Assembly (NCBI GenBank): GCA_023423405.1
Contig: JAFAFR010000023.1
Location: 1-64,000, forward strand
Reading direction: 5' to 3'
Origin: Bacteroidota bacterium
GTDB lineage: Bacteria; Bacteroidota; Bacteroidia; Chitinophagales; Chitinophagaceae
DNA: 64,000 nt
The position numbers and the translations under genes were made by a program. This document shows, piece after piece, positions 35,925 to 44,338 of the stretch (its first letter is position 1; each line of letters starts with the position of its first letter). The notes beneath the pieces were generated by a model. The model was given only the letters and a program-made list of their open reading frames with translations, searched no databases and was not told where the DNA came from.

Positions 35925-36431
35925 TTGAAACGATCAGCAGTATTGCTCAGCTTTTGCCTCATCCTGGCGGCTGCAACAGGGGCCTTCGCGCAGGCGGAGA
36001 CCAACGCTACCTTCCTGAAAACAAAGGGACAATGGCCACTTCCGGTGGAACGGCCCACGCGCATAGAATTGCCTGTTGCGGACAGCGGCCTGCACGATTG
36101 CGTAATGCCGCGGCACTCGCTCTATTTTTATGCATCCGGGCCTGCCGCCGTGGTATCGGTGGCCCCGGGCACCGTATCGGCAGTGATCCGGCTCGACACC
36201 ATCCAGGCTGTTATTGTTCAATATGCCGATTATTACCTCACCTACGCCAACCTGGTGCATGTGGACCTCGAAAGAGGACAGCAATTGCTGCCGGGCGACC
36301 GCCTCGGGTTCCTGGCGGCCGACGGTGAAGGCGGCTTTGCCCTGGAACTCCTGCTCAGCAAGGGAATGGGTGAAGAAACCCGACTGGAAGCCTGGTTCCG
36401 CAAGGAACTGTTTTCCTATGTACACCGCTGA
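35925..36431 (+). CDS. Exported LytM-like protein lacking M23 catalytic residues
   Basis: A 168-residue protein starting with TTG (35925); a signal peptide follows (ending ATGAFAQAE). The remainder resembles the M23/LytM beta fold: a VVSVAPGTVSAVI strand, VIVQYADYYLTYANLVHVDL, the turn RGQQLLPGDRLG and the last strand FALELLLSKG. In active M23 enzymes the corresponding positions carry HxxxD, HG and HxH zinc ligands; here they read as DSGLHD, YAD and AL, so it is probably inactive. Inactive LytM proteins often activate amidases or scaffold division. It is divergent from lutA and its stop is adjacent to the end of the convergent YihY gene. Confidence 0.72.
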   Translation: MKRSAVLLSFCLILAAATGAFAQAETNATFLKTKGQWPLPVERPTRIELPVADSGLHDCVMPRHSLYFYASGPAAVVSVAPGTVSAVIRLDTIQAVIVQYADYYLTYANLVHVDLERGQQLLPGDRLGFLAADGEGGFALELLLSKGMGEETRLEAWFRKELFSYVHR

Positions 36432-37394
36432 TCAGGGCGTTTCCCGCACAATGGACTCCTTATTTTTTTCCGGGATCACGGCCTGCCCTGTTTCCACTTC
36501 CACCTGCCGGGTGGTGACGGCATAGGTATTGGGCTGGATGGGATCGCCGTACCGCGTTGCATAGATCTTTGTAAAGCGCGCACCCAGGTATAAAATGATG
36601 GCGGAATAATAAACCCAGATCAGCAATACCACCAGGGAGCCGGCCGCTCCATAGGTAGATCCGATATGTGTTTTCGAGATATAAAAACTGATGCCGAATT
36701 TTCCGAGCAGGAACAAAAAGGCGGTCACCAGCGCACCCATGCGCACGTCCTTCCACCGGATCTTCGCATCGGGCAGCACTTTAAAAATGACTGCAAATAT
36801 CAGGGCGCTTGCTCCCAGCGCCAGCAGCAGGTTGAGGATGTAAAACAATACCACGGCCACTTCGGGAAAGCGGAACTGGAGCTGGCGGCTCAGGGCTTCG
36901 ACCAGGCCGGTAATGACCAGCGATACCAGCAGCAAAAACCCCAGGCTCGCAATGATGCTGAAAGAAAGCAGCCTGTTCTTCAGCAGTTGCACCCATCCTT
37001 TACGGGGCTTGGGTTTGATGCCCCAGATGCCGTTGATCGATTCCTGGATCTCCGCAAACACCGTGGTAGCGCCAATCAGCAAAGTAACTACGCCTATCAC
37101 GGCCGCCACCCTGCTTTTCCCCGTAATGGCTGCATTCCGGATGATCTCCTGCAGGGAGGCTGCCGTATCCTTTCCCAGGAAACCATTCAGCACACTGTAG
37201 ATCTGTCCCTCTACCGCTTCCCGTTCCAGGAAGAGCCCGCACAGGGAGATGATCACCACCAGCAGGGGACCCATGGAAAAAACCGTGTAATAGGCGAGCG
37301 CTCCACTGAGTTTGGGGATCCTGTCTTCAGGGAAGCCCCGGATGGTTTCCAGGAAAAGCTGGCCGCTGTGTTTTATGGAGAATTTCGAAGGCAT
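36432..37394 (-). CDS. YihY/BrkB family inner-membrane protein
   Basis: A 320-residue membrane protein of the YihY (formerly called RNase BN) group. I chose ATG 37394 (MPSKFSIKHSGQLF); an earlier ATG at 37430 is also possible, and the open frame to 37658 is not supported. About six membrane helices are visible, with the family signatures LSGALAYYTVFSMGPLLVV (first helix), GATTVFAEIQESINGIW and the last helices around YGAAGSLVVLLIWVYYSA. The final 45 residues are a polar cytoplasmic tail with a Val/Thr/Glu-rich stretch. The function of the family is unresolved; transport is suspected. It ends exactly next to the LytM-like gene and is divergent from the DinB gene. Confidence 0.9.
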   Translation of the reverse strand: MPSKFSIKHSGQLFLETIRGFPEDRIPKLSGALAYYTVFSMGPLLVVIISLCGLFLEREAVEGQIYSVLNGFLGKDTAASLQEIIRNAAITGKSRVAAVIGVVTLLIGATTVFAEIQESINGIWGIKPKPRKGWVQLLKNRLLSFSIIASLGFLLLVSLVITGLVEALSRQLQFRFPEVAVVLFYILNLLLALGASALIFAVIFKVLPDAKIRWKDVRMGALVTAFLFLLGKFGISFYISKTHIGSTYGAAGSLVVLLIWVYYSAIILYLGARFTKIYATRYGDPIQPNTYAVTTRQVEVETGQAVIPEKNKESIVRETP

Positions 37395-37533
37395 AGGGCT
37401 GTTTTTCGGGATGGATCCGTAAAAAACCATACCATGCCGGCCCGTTCCGGTGGAGGTGGCATGATTTGTCCAGGGCTCCTGACATAGGGCTGTCACAGGC
37501 CGTGCTTTACTTTGTATCATCAAATACAAAGCC

Positions 37534-38055
37534 ATGATAACACCATCAGAATTCCTGCAAGAAATGGAGAAAGAAGCGGTAACCACCCGCAAAATGCTGG
37601 AACGCATCCCAACGGACAAGTTCAGTTGGAAACCCCATCCTAAAAGCATGGACATCAAAAACCTGGCGACCCACCTGGCGGATCTCGCCGGCTGGCCCGA
37701 CCTGATCCTGCGGACCAGCCAGCTCGATTTTGAAAATATGGGCGACTACGTGTATCCCGATCTCAATTCTACGGAAGAAGTGCTGGCCTATTTTGAAAAA
37801 CAACTGGAAGCGAGCCGCAAAGCGCTGGCCAAGGCTTCGGAGGCCGACCTGGAGCCCAACTGGACCCTCCGCAGCGGGGAATCCATTTACGATGTTTCCC
37901 CCAAAAGGGAAGTGATCCGTATGGCGTTTTGTCAAACCGTGCACCACCGGGCGCAACTGGGTGTTTTTCTTCGCCTGCTCAATATTCCCATCCCGGGCAG
38001 CTATGGCCCCAGCGCCGATGAAATGGAAATGCAGACCGTTGATGCTACAAACTGA
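37534..38055 (+). CDS. DinB family four-helix protein
   Basis: A 173-residue cytoplasmic protein of the DinB/YfiT-like metalloenzyme group. Starting at MITPSEFLQEMEKE, it shows the expected helices and three metal-ligand histidines: in NLATHLADLAGW near residue 47 and in CQTVHHRAQLGVFLR near residue 135. The closing IPIPGSYGPSADEM segment is common in Bacteroidota members. DinB-fold proteins are thiol-dependent metalloenzymes, but the substrate is unknown; a link to bacillithiol or another low-molecular-weight thiol is possible. It stands alone between the divergent YihY gene and a convergent META-domain gene two bases away. Confidence 0.9.
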   Translation: MITPSEFLQEMEKEAVTTRKMLERIPTDKFSWKPHPKSMDIKNLATHLADLAGWPDLILRTSQLDFENMGDYVYPDLNSTEEVLAYFEKQLEASRKALAKASEADLEPNWTLRSGESIYDVSPKREVIRMAFCQTVHHRAQLGVFLRLLNIPIPGSYGPSADEMEMQTVDATN

Positions 38056-38057
38056 TC

Positions 38058-38510
38058 TTATTTTGGGTTTACACGGGCTTCGAACCGGGCGAGGGGTGCC
38101 ATCCTTGCCCGGTTCAATACCAGCTTACCATCGGTCAGGTTATAGCTGTCGCAGGTTTTGAGTGCCTCCAGCAGGGCGTCTTCTGTTGTCATATCCTGGC
38201 AGGCCATCAGGGTGCTCGCAACATTGTTGAACCGGATGCGCCCGCCTGCCGTCGCTTCGTATTTTCCCCGGAAACTATTGCAACCGGCGAAGCCCTCCGC
38301 ATCGCCGTTGTCCTGCAACTTCAGGTAAACCTCTCTCTTATCGGCCGGAGTAGGCCCTGTTTCTTTTCCTCGCAGTTCCACCAGCCGCCAGTAAGTGCCG
38401 GTCAGCGGCACCTGCGTGCTATCGGGCGTTTGGGCAGCGGGTTTGGAAGAGGTGCAGGCGATGATCGCCATGCAGCAAAGCGGAAGAAAAACCTTTCTCA
38501 AATTTTTCAT
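38058..38510 (-). CDS. META domain lipoprotein (HslJ-like)
   Basis: A 150-residue lipoprotein. ATG 38510 gives a signal peptide with lipobox (CCMAIIAC). The mature part is a single META domain, recognised from TYWRLVELRGKE, the core GFAGCNSFRGKYEA and the closing MACQDMTTEDALLEAL segment. It resembles E. coli HslJ, which is linked to novobiocin resistance and the heat response, though the molecular role is unclear. It is convergent with the DinB gene. A strong hairpin lies 30-50 bases upstream of the start in the 213-base gap before it. Confidence 0.86.
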   Translation of the reverse strand: MKNLRKVFLPLCCMAIIACTSSKPAAQTPDSTQVPLTGTYWRLVELRGKETGPTPADKREVYLKLQDNGDAEGFAGCNSFRGKYEATAGGRIRFNNVASTLMACQDMTTEDALLEALKTCDSYNLTDGKLVLNRARMAPLARFEARVNPK

Positions 38511-38540
38511 ATGCCATCTGTTGTGAAGTAAAGCAATAGA

Positions 38541-38560
38541 GCCCGCTGCTACCAGCGGGC
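38541..38560. repeat. Perfect eight-base inverted repeat upstream of the META gene
   Basis: GCCCGCTG and CAGCGGGC are separated by CTAC. No T-run follows on either strand, so it does not look like a terminator. On the minus strand it would lie in the 5' leader of the META lipoprotein gene and could affect translation or bind a regulator. The rest of the 38511-38723 gap shows nothing I can name. Confidence 0.45.
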
Positions 38561-38723
38561 CCGAACTGTTAGGTGCCTTCGCCATAGAGCTTTTAACCAA
38601 GCCTTTCGGGAAAGAGCGATTTCCTGTATACAGGAATGAAATTCCCGTGCCAGATTCGCTAAACCGGCGGCTGAAAAAGAGAGCTCAAACAATATAAGTA
38701 ATTTTACCAAACAACCCAAGCGC

Positions 38724-39161
38724 ATGAAAATACAATCTTACACTAGCCATATCCGTTATTACCCGCCGCATCATTTTGTATTCTATCCCCTGGTGCTCGC
38801 GGGACTGGTTTATACACTGTACAAAGCTTTTTCTTCGGGTACACATACCAGTGAGTGGCTGCTCATGAGCTTCCTGTTATTGCTTATCGGCTGGTTGTCG
38901 TACATGATGCGGCAGCACTATGCCCTCACGCTGCAGGACCGGGTCGTGCGGCTGGAAATGCGCCTGCGCTACCACCTGCTTACCGGCCAGGATTTCGGCA
39001 ATTACGAAGACCAGCTCAGTTTTGGACAGATCGCGGCGCTTCGTTTTGCTTCCGATGCAGAACTATTGTCCCTGCTCGAAAAGGCGGTTGCAGAAAAAAT
39101 GCCACCTGCCGTCATCAAAAGATCCATTCAAAACTGGTTGCCCGACCATTCCCGCGTATGA
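38724..39161 (+). CDS. Small membrane protein, DUF6526-like
   Basis: A 145-residue protein with two hydrophobic helices near the N-terminus (HFVFYPLVLAGLVYTLYKAF and LLMSFLLLLIGWLSYMM, residues about 18-67) followed by a soluble helical region with LQDRVVRLEMRLRYHLLTG. I recognise the layout (YYPPHHFVFYP start) as the Bacteroidota DUF6526 family, from memory. Function is unknown. Its stop overlaps the start of the aldo/keto reductase by four bases (ATGA), so the two are cotranscribed. The C-terminal region has the pattern of a coiled or helical bundle that could interact with a partner. Confidence 0.82.
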   Translation: MKIQSYTSHIRYYPPHHFVFYPLVLAGLVYTLYKAFSSGTHTSEWLLMSFLLLLIGWLSYMMRQHYALTLQDRVVRLEMRLRYHLLTGQDFGNYEDQLSFGQIAALRFASDAELLSLLEKAVAEKMPPAVIKRSIQNWLPDHSRV

Positions 39162-40060
39162 CCATGGAATACCGCAAACTTGGACATTCAGACCTGCTGG
39201 TAAGTCGCATCGGTTTCGGCGCCATGTCGCTGCAGCCGGACCTGCACCCGGAGAAGCTGGTGCTTTCGGCCCTCGCGGCAGGCATCAATTTTTTTGACAC
39301 CGCCAATATTTACCAGCACGGTGAGAATGAGATCATCCTCGGAAAGGCGCTGCGTGGCAGGAGAAAAGAAGTGATCCTGGCCAGCAAAGTGGGGAATGTA
39401 TGGAAGGAAGACGGCAGCGGCCTTGATTGGAACCCTCGCAAAACACATATCCTGGAAAGCATTGATGCCACCCTGCAGCGGCTGCAGACCGATTACCTCG
39501 ATCTTTATCAATTGCATGGAGGCACGATGGAAGATCCCATCGACGAAACCATCGATGCGTTTGAGACACTTGTTGCAGCGGGCAAGATCCGCTATTATGG
39601 CATTTCCTCGATCCGCCCTGCCGTTATCGCAGCCTGGATAAAAAGATCTAACATGACCAGCGTGATGATGCAGTACAGCCTGCTCGACCGGCGTCCGGAA
39701 GAAAGCTGCCTTGCTGCGCTGGAAGCGGCGGGCGTGGGCGTCATCGCACGGGGCACGGTAGCCGGCGGGCTCCTGGCCGGCAAAGCGTCCCGCACCTACC
39801 TGGAGCAGGCGCCCGCAACGGTGGAGAAAGCCGCGTCTCTGCTTCGTTCCCTGGCCGGTGATGAGCCTGCTTCGGCAGTAGCCATCAGTTTTGCACTGCA
39901 ACAACCTGCCAATACAACAGCCCTGGTAGGGATGCGAATGCCGGAGCACCTGGAAGAAGCGCTGCAGGCTCTGACGTTTCGTTTTCCAGGAACAACGCTG
40001 GAGGAAATTCGCGCTGCCATTCCGGCAAAACATTATGGCAGTCCGCCTGCGCGGATATGA
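39158..40060 (+). CDS. Aldo/keto reductase
   Basis: A 300-residue NADPH-dependent oxidoreductase with the (beta/alpha)8 fold. The start at 39158 (MTMEYRKLGHSDLLVSRIG) overlaps the upstream stop; the long open frame from 38855 is out of frame with the real upstream gene and is discarded. The catalytic tetrad is present: Asp and Tyr in FFDTANIYQHGENE, Lys in ILASKVGN and His in LYQLHGGTMED. The NADPH-binding region near the C-terminus (TALVGMRMPEHLEEAL) also fits. Subgroup resembles the aldo/keto reductases of the YghZ/YajO type. Natural substrate is not evident. Confidence 0.93.
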   Translation: MTMEYRKLGHSDLLVSRIGFGAMSLQPDLHPEKLVLSALAAGINFFDTANIYQHGENEIILGKALRGRRKEVILASKVGNVWKEDGSGLDWNPRKTHILESIDATLQRLQTDYLDLYQLHGGTMEDPIDETIDAFETLVAAGKIRYYGISSIRPAVIAAWIKRSNMTSVMMQYSLLDRRPEESCLAALEAAGVGVIARGTVAGGLLAGKASRTYLEQAPATVEKAASLLRSLAGDEPASAVAISFALQQPANTTALVGMRMPEHLEEALQALTFRFPGTTLEEIRAAIPAKHYGSPPARI

Positions 40061-40188
40061 AGGATATCCGGAGGCATGGACATAAAAAGGCGTTATAAAA
40101 ATTGGCAAATGCTTCCCCAACGCTTTTCCACCGCGTAAACAAAAAAGGAAAAGAATTCCCCGTTCCGGTTTAACAATACGCTGTCAGT

Positions 40189-40440
40189 ATGTGGCGCAGA
40201 ATTTGGGCGTATATCTACCTAAGACTGATCCTGATGGCACAAGATTACGCGCAGAAAAAACCGATGGTGCACCATATTTCCCGGCACAGAAAACAGGGTG
40301 CGGGGAGGAAGGCCGTAGAATCCAGGCCGCCGGCTACTAATTCCCTAACAAAGATCGTTCCCATCAATCCTTTTGCAAGTTGGAACATGCCCCGGCATGA
40401 AACGCGTTACCTGAAACCCAAGGACCGGGATTGTTTATAA
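40189..40440 (+). CDS. Possible small basic protein of unknown function
   Basis: An 83-codon frame (or 68 from a second ATG at 40234) lies in the 380-base space between the aldo/keto reductase and a convergent gene. The encoded chain is basic, with a HHISRHRKQGAGRK stretch, and shows no signal peptide, membrane segment or familiar motif. It ends directly beside the stop of the SRPBCC gene, as real convergent genes in this window often do. No homologue is recognised, and chance remains a serious alternative. The bases 40061-40188 before it show no other feature. Confidence 0.33.
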   Translation: MWRRIWAYIYLRLILMAQDYAQKKPMVHHISRHRKQGAGRKAVESRPPATNSLTKIVPINPFASWNMPRHETRYLKPKDRDCL

Positions 40441-40824
40441 TCAGTCTTCATAAAAATCAAGAAGACTGCGGATGTATACATCCCGCCATCCTTCCACGAT
40501 ATCGTCGTAAGTATCGTCGGGTATATTGCTTTGCCTCACTTCGAGTGAGGTTCCCTGTTTGTGGGGATGCAGTTTCATGACCACGATGGAAGGCGCCGGC
40601 TGGTTGTCGCCGAAGAACCATTCCTGCTCTATCTTTTTTCCTTTTTCGAAAGAGAGGTTACGCCCGGCAATGCTGTCTTCCCAGAGGCTGAACAAAGACC
40701 CCGGTTCTTCCGACATCTCTGCTTTTTCGCCTGACCATAACTGTATGGTAGCCGGCGTTACCAGCGCCTGGTAAAGGGTTTCGGGATCGGCCGGTATGAT
40801 AAAGTATTCCTTGTAGTCCTTCAT
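40441..40824 (-). CDS. SRPBCC/START-like (AHSA1-type) domain protein
   Basis: A 127-residue single-domain protein starting at ATG 40824 (MKDYKEYFIIPADPETLY). The START/SRPBCC fold is indicated by the strand-helix start TLYQALVTPATIQLWSG, the middle strands SLFSLWEDSIAGRNLSFE and KIEQEWFFGDN, and the C-terminal helix DIVEGWRDVYIRSLLDFYED. These proteins bind lipids or hydrophobic ligands, or act as Hsp90 co-chaperones in the case of Aha1. Bacteroidota often keep such START-like proteins as single copies. It is divergent from the acyl-CoA-dehydrogenase-like gene, with 29 bases between starts. Confidence 0.82.
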   Translation of the reverse strand: MKDYKEYFIIPADPETLYQALVTPATIQLWSGEKAEMSEEPGSLFSLWEDSIAGRNLSFEKGKKIEQEWFFGDNQPAPSIVVMKLHPHKQGTSLEVRQSNIPDDTYDDIVEGWRDVYIRSLLDFYED

Positions 40825-40853
40825 CCCGCAAAAATAGAAATACATTTGCGGGT

Positions 40854-41900
40854 ATGCCTGCACACCCCTCCAATTATCTTTCGGCGGCAACCGCCGAGAT
40901 CCTGCGCAGTTATGCGACAGAGGCAGAAAGGCTGGGGCAGTTGCATCCGGCGCAACTGGAGATCATCTACGAAAAAAAATGGTTTCTCCTGCTGGCTTCC
41001 ACATCCTGCGGCGGCGCGGGCGCCAACCTCCCCGAGGCCCTGCGCCTGCTCGAAGCCCTGGCCTGGGCCGATGGCAGTTGCGGGTGGACCGTCACCCTTT
41101 GCAGCGGCGCCGGCTGGTTCACCGGTTTCATGGAGCCGGCCATCGGAAAAAACCTGCTGGCCGATCCCAAAGCCTGCCTCGCCGGCAGCGGGCAAAGTAC
41201 CGCCATTGCGCGGGTTACCAAACAGGGATGGGAAGTGTCGGGCCACTGGAATTTTGCCAGCGGTGCGCCCCATGCCTCTCACTTCACCTTTAACGCCCGT
41301 GTGGAAAGGGACGGCAAAATATTGCAGAACGACAGAGGCGAAGACCTGCTGCTCACCGCCTGGGTACCGCGCAGCCAGGTGCTGGTACTGCACAGCTGGC
41401 AGGCCATGGGCATGGTGGCTACGGCCAGCCATTCTTTTGAGCTGGAAAAGCTTCCCGTTAGCGCCGAACAATGCTTTACCCTCGACCCGGCCTATGCCGT
41501 TGACCGCGGTCCTCTGTACCAGTTCCCCTTCCAGCAACTGGCCGAAACCACCATTGCCGTAAACCTGGCGGGTATGGCCCAGCGTTTCCTGGAGTTGGCT
41601 GCACCGGTGAAAGAAGGCATCGAAAAAAAGACAAACGCCCTGCAGCAATTGCAGGACTGGCGCCTGGCCCTTTATGCACTGGCAGAAAAATCCTGGCACC
41701 AACTGGAGCAGGGCCACCCCATTCCGGCCGATATTTTACAGGCCATCAGCTATTCCGCCAGGCGACTGGGAAACGGCGCCCATAGTCTCGTCAACGAAGT
41801 GTTTCCTTTCTGCGGACTGCTGGCCGCCAACCGGAACACCGAAATCAACCGTGTATGGCGCAACCTCAATACAGCCGCCCTGCACAGCGTTTTGCACTGA
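40854..41900 (+). CDS. Acyl-CoA dehydrogenase-like flavoprotein
   Basis: A 348-residue protein of the acyl-CoA dehydrogenase superfamily. It has the three-part layout: an N-terminal helical domain (about 1-105), a middle beta domain (about 110-215, with GSGQSTAIARVTKQGWEVSG and WNFASGAPHASHF) and a C-terminal helical bundle (about 230-348). The catalytic glutamate of true dehydrogenases is not evident. The WNFASG motif recalls flavin-dependent monooxygenases of the HsaA/DszC group that share this fold. It is cytoplasmic and stands alone. An oxygenase role is therefore as likely as a dehydrogenase role. Confidence 0.8.
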   Translation: MPAHPSNYLSAATAEILRSYATEAERLGQLHPAQLEIIYEKKWFLLLASTSCGGAGANLPEALRLLEALAWADGSCGWTVTLCSGAGWFTGFMEPAIGKNLLADPKACLAGSGQSTAIARVTKQGWEVSGHWNFASGAPHASHFTFNARVERDGKILQNDRGEDLLLTAWVPRSQVLVLHSWQAMGMVATASHSFELEKLPVSAEQCFTLDPAYAVDRGPLYQFPFQQLAETTIAVNLAGMAQRFLELAAPVKEGIEKKTNALQQLQDWRLALYALAEKSWHQLEQGHPIPADILQAISYSARRLGNGAHSLVNEVFPFCGLLAANRNTEINRVWRNLNTAALHSVLH

Positions 41901-41912
41901 CGCCGGGCCTTA

Positions 41913-42389
41913 TCAGCCTTCCAGCCTGCGGAGCAGGTGTGCATAGTCGTGCTGCAGATCTTCGTGCAGACCTTCCAGCGCTTTCCTGACCTTTTTGAGC
42001 TGTGACCGGTAAAGGTTTTCCAGCGCCGGCGCTTTCTGGTAAGGAATGCCTGAATCTTTCAGAAGCCGGCACCAGGCCAGCAGCAGTTCCACTTCGGCCG
42101 TTTTCTGCCCTATATAACGGATATGCTTATTCGCTTCGCGCAGCAAACGGCGCAGGCTTTTTTTCGCGAAGTACAATTGCGAGCGGTTGATCTCTGCAAA
42201 GCCGGTTTCCATCTCTGCAATGCAGTTCCTTATATATGCATCGGGATCTTCCGCCTCGAACAGGAAATAAGTGGCCAGCTCCTTGTTTTCTTTTTTGAAT
42301 TTGACCAGCCGCAGGCAGAGTGCGGTCAGTTCTGTGTGACTGCGTTCTTCGAGGGCGGTTTTAATGTCCTGTACGGTGGCTGCTTTCAT
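41913..42389 (-). CDS. Conserved helical protein of unknown function
   Basis: A 158-residue, charged, almost entirely helical cytoplasmic protein (MKAATVQDIKTALEE start). It has no recognised domain. The pattern of Lys/Arg and Glu with regularly spaced Leu suggests HEAT-like or four-helix packing. The segment YFAKKSLRRLLREANKHIRY is strongly basic and could contact nucleic acid. I believe proteins like this occur across Chitinophagaceae, but that is from memory. It is divergent from the DEAD-box helicase, with 29 bases between start codons, so expression may be linked. Confidence 0.72.
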   Translation of the reverse strand: MKAATVQDIKTALEERSHTELTALCLRLVKFKKENKELATYFLFEAEDPDAYIRNCIAEMETGFAEINRSQLYFAKKSLRRLLREANKHIRYIGQKTAEVELLLAWCRLLKDSGIPYQKAPALENLYRSQLKKVRKALEGLHEDLQHDYAHLLRRLEG

Positions 42390-42405
42390 TTGGGCAAATC
42401 TGTGG

Positions 42406-42413
42406 TAGTTTTG
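42406..42413 (+). promoter_or_regulatory. Bacteroidota-type -7 box very close to the helicase start
   Basis: TAGTTTTG is an exact TAnnTTTG match and ends only five bases before the ATG at 42419. If used, transcription would begin at or next to the start codon, giving a leaderless or nearly leaderless mRNA. No -33 match was found at a fixed spacing. Confidence 0.4.
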
Positions 42414-42418
42414 CCAGA

Positions 42419-43738
42419 ATGCAAAAACAGCCCGATATCCCGGCCCTGCTCCGGCGATTGAAAATCGAATCTCTCAACCCCATGCAGGAGGCCGCGCTTG
42501 CCGCCAACCGCGCGCACGCCGCCATTGTACTGCTTTCGGCCACCGGCTCGGGGAAAACCCTGGCCTACCTGCTGCCTCTGCTCGAAAAACTGGACCCGGA
42601 GCGGAAAGGCACGCAGGCCCTGGTGATTGCGCCCACGCGCGAACTGGCGCTGCAGATCGAAAAAGTGTTCAAGTCGCTCGGCACCGGGCATACGGTCACC
42701 TGCTGCTACGGCGGCCACCTGCGCGAAACGGAGGAAAACAACCTGCTCGAAAACCCTTCTCTCATCATCGGCACGCCCGGAAGGCTGGCCGACCACATCC
42801 GCCGCTCCAGCATTCATACCGAAGGAATAGAATCGGTGGTGCTGGACGAGTTCGATAAGATATTAGAGTTCGGTTTTGAAGAAGAGCTGGCTTTTATTTT
42901 CGGGTCGCTGCCGGCGCTGCGGCACCGCGTGCTGGTATCGGCCACGGCCGGGCTGGACATTCCGGCCTTTGTGGGCATGCACAACAGCCAGGAGCTGAAT
43001 TTCCTGGAAGGGACGGCCGCCGGTTCCCTGCAGATCAGCTACCTGCCCGCCGGCGAAGCGGATAAGAAGGAGATGCTGTTCCGCCTGCTCTGTCTCTGGA
43101 AAGGCCGTTCCGTAATCGTGTTCTGCAATTTCCGCGAGGCGGTGGAAAACACCCATGCCTGGCTGCGCGACCGCGGCATTCCCGGTGTTTTTTACCACGG
43201 CGCCCTGGAGCAGGAACAGCGCGAAATTGCGCTGGCCAAGTTCCGCAATGGCACGGCCGACGTACTCATCACCACCGACCTGGCAGCCCGGGGGCTTGAC
43301 ATACCGCATATCCGCTACATCATCCATTTTCAACTGCCCGAGAACAGGGAGGCTTTTATTCACCGCAACGGCCGCACGGCGCGGATGGACGCCAGTGGCA
43401 CGGCCCTGCTGCTGTTGGGTGGCGATGAATGGCTGCCTGATTATGCCGAAGGCGCCCAGCTTTTTGAAATGCCCAAAGGGGATATTCCGCTCCCGGAAAA
43501 AACCAATTGGGTGACGCTGGAGGTAAAGGCGGGTAAAAAAGACAAGATCAACAAAATAGACATCGTAGGGTTCCTGTCGCAGAAGGGAGATCTTAAGAAA
43601 GACGATATCGGCCTGATCGAAGTGAAGGACTACAACAGCTTTGTAGCGGTGCGGCGCAGCAAAGCGTCGGCCCTGCTCAGCCGCATCAAGGACGAAAAGA
43701 TCAAGGGCCGCAAAGTGAAATTCGATTTTGCGCGCTAG
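42419..43738 (+). CDS. DEAD-box-type RNA helicase with DbpA-like C-terminal domain
   Basis: A 439-residue ATP-dependent RNA helicase. Motifs in order: Q-motif region LNPMQEAAL, motif I ATGSGKT, Ia APTRELA, Ib TPGRLAD, motif II DEFD, motif III SAT, motif V TTDLAARGLD and motif VI HRNGRTAR. Motif II is DEFD instead of DEAD. The last 75 residues form a DbpA-type RNA-binding domain (GFLSQKGDLKKDDIGLIEV to GRKVKFDFAR), which in DbpA binds 23S rRNA hairpin 92. A role in large-subunit ribosome assembly is likely. It is convergent with the cupin gene, whose stop overlaps by four bases. Confidence 0.9.
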   Translation: MQKQPDIPALLRRLKIESLNPMQEAALAANRAHAAIVLLSATGSGKTLAYLLPLLEKLDPERKGTQALVIAPTRELALQIEKVFKSLGTGHTVTCCYGGHLRETEENNLLENPSLIIGTPGRLADHIRRSSIHTEGIESVVLDEFDKILEFGFEEELAFIFGSLPALRHRVLVSATAGLDIPAFVGMHNSQELNFLEGTAAGSLQISYLPAGEADKKEMLFRLLCLWKGRSVIVFCNFREAVENTHAWLRDRGIPGVFYHGALEQEQREIALAKFRNGTADVLITTDLAARGLDIPHIRYIIHFQLPENREAFIHRNGRTARMDASGTALLLLGGDEWLPDYAEGAQLFEMPKGDIPLPEKTNWVTLEVKAGKKDKINKIDIVGFLSQKGDLKKDDIGLIEVKDYNSFVAVRRSKASALLSRIKDEKIKGRKVKFDFAR

Positions 43739-44244
43739 GCCTGGCCGGCCCAGTTTTTCAGTTGTATCACGGGGTAGAGCAGCCAGTACAATATGTGGAT
43801 AAGGACCATCGGTGGTTTCGCAAACCGGATCTCGCCGGCGTATTGGCGGGCCAGTGCGATCTTGTCCAGGATGCCCGGGTCTTCGAGCGCAAAAGCTTCT
43901 TCCAGGAAGGAGGAACTGCGGAGCGCCGGATTCACCTGCCAGTGCACCACCACTGGCATATCCGAAGCATTCCACATGGAATGCACGGTGCCACGCGGAA
44001 TGCGTATGGTATCGCCTTTTTCAAATACACTCATGGTGTCGAACAAACGAAGATGTAGTTGCCCGCTCTTTACGAAAAAGACCTCATCCTGCGCCGGGTG
44101 AAAATGCGGGGGTGGCTCGGGGCTGCGGGGCGGAAGGCTCATTTCCATTTCCAGGAGCCGCCCGCCGGATTCTGCTGCAGTGGTGAGAAAAACCAGTTGT
44201 TGCCCGGTTGATCTGCTCCTGATCTTTTTTCCACGGTAAACCAT
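43735..44244 (-). CDS. Cupin domain protein with C-terminal hydrophobic segment
   Basis: A 169-residue protein with a cupin core. Cupin motif 1 is PPPHFHPAQDEVFFVKSGQLHL and motif 2 is IPRGTVHSMWNASD; the histidines and glutamate form a metal site. The final 25 residues (PMVLIHILYWLLYPVIQL) are hydrophobic and may anchor the protein to a membrane or form a hydrophobic core helix. No catalytic residues beyond the metal site can be assigned. Its stop overlaps the helicase stop by four bases on the opposite strand. The 94 bases upstream contain no gene. Confidence 0.83.
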   Translation of the reverse strand: MVYRGKKIRSRSTGQQLVFLTTAAESGGRLLEMEMSLPPRSPEPPPHFHPAQDEVFFVKSGQLHLRLFDTMSVFEKGDTIRIPRGTVHSMWNASDMPVVVHWQVNPALRSSSFLEEAFALEDPGILDKIALARQYAGEIRFAKPPMVLIHILYWLLYPVIQLKNWAGQA

Positions 44245-44338
44245 GGTGTAAAATTCTGATGGCCGGCCCGGTGTTGCAAGGGCTCAGCGGTCAATCTCCG
44301 TGTTTGCTGTATGAATTGCGGAAATGCCTGCCTGTGTA

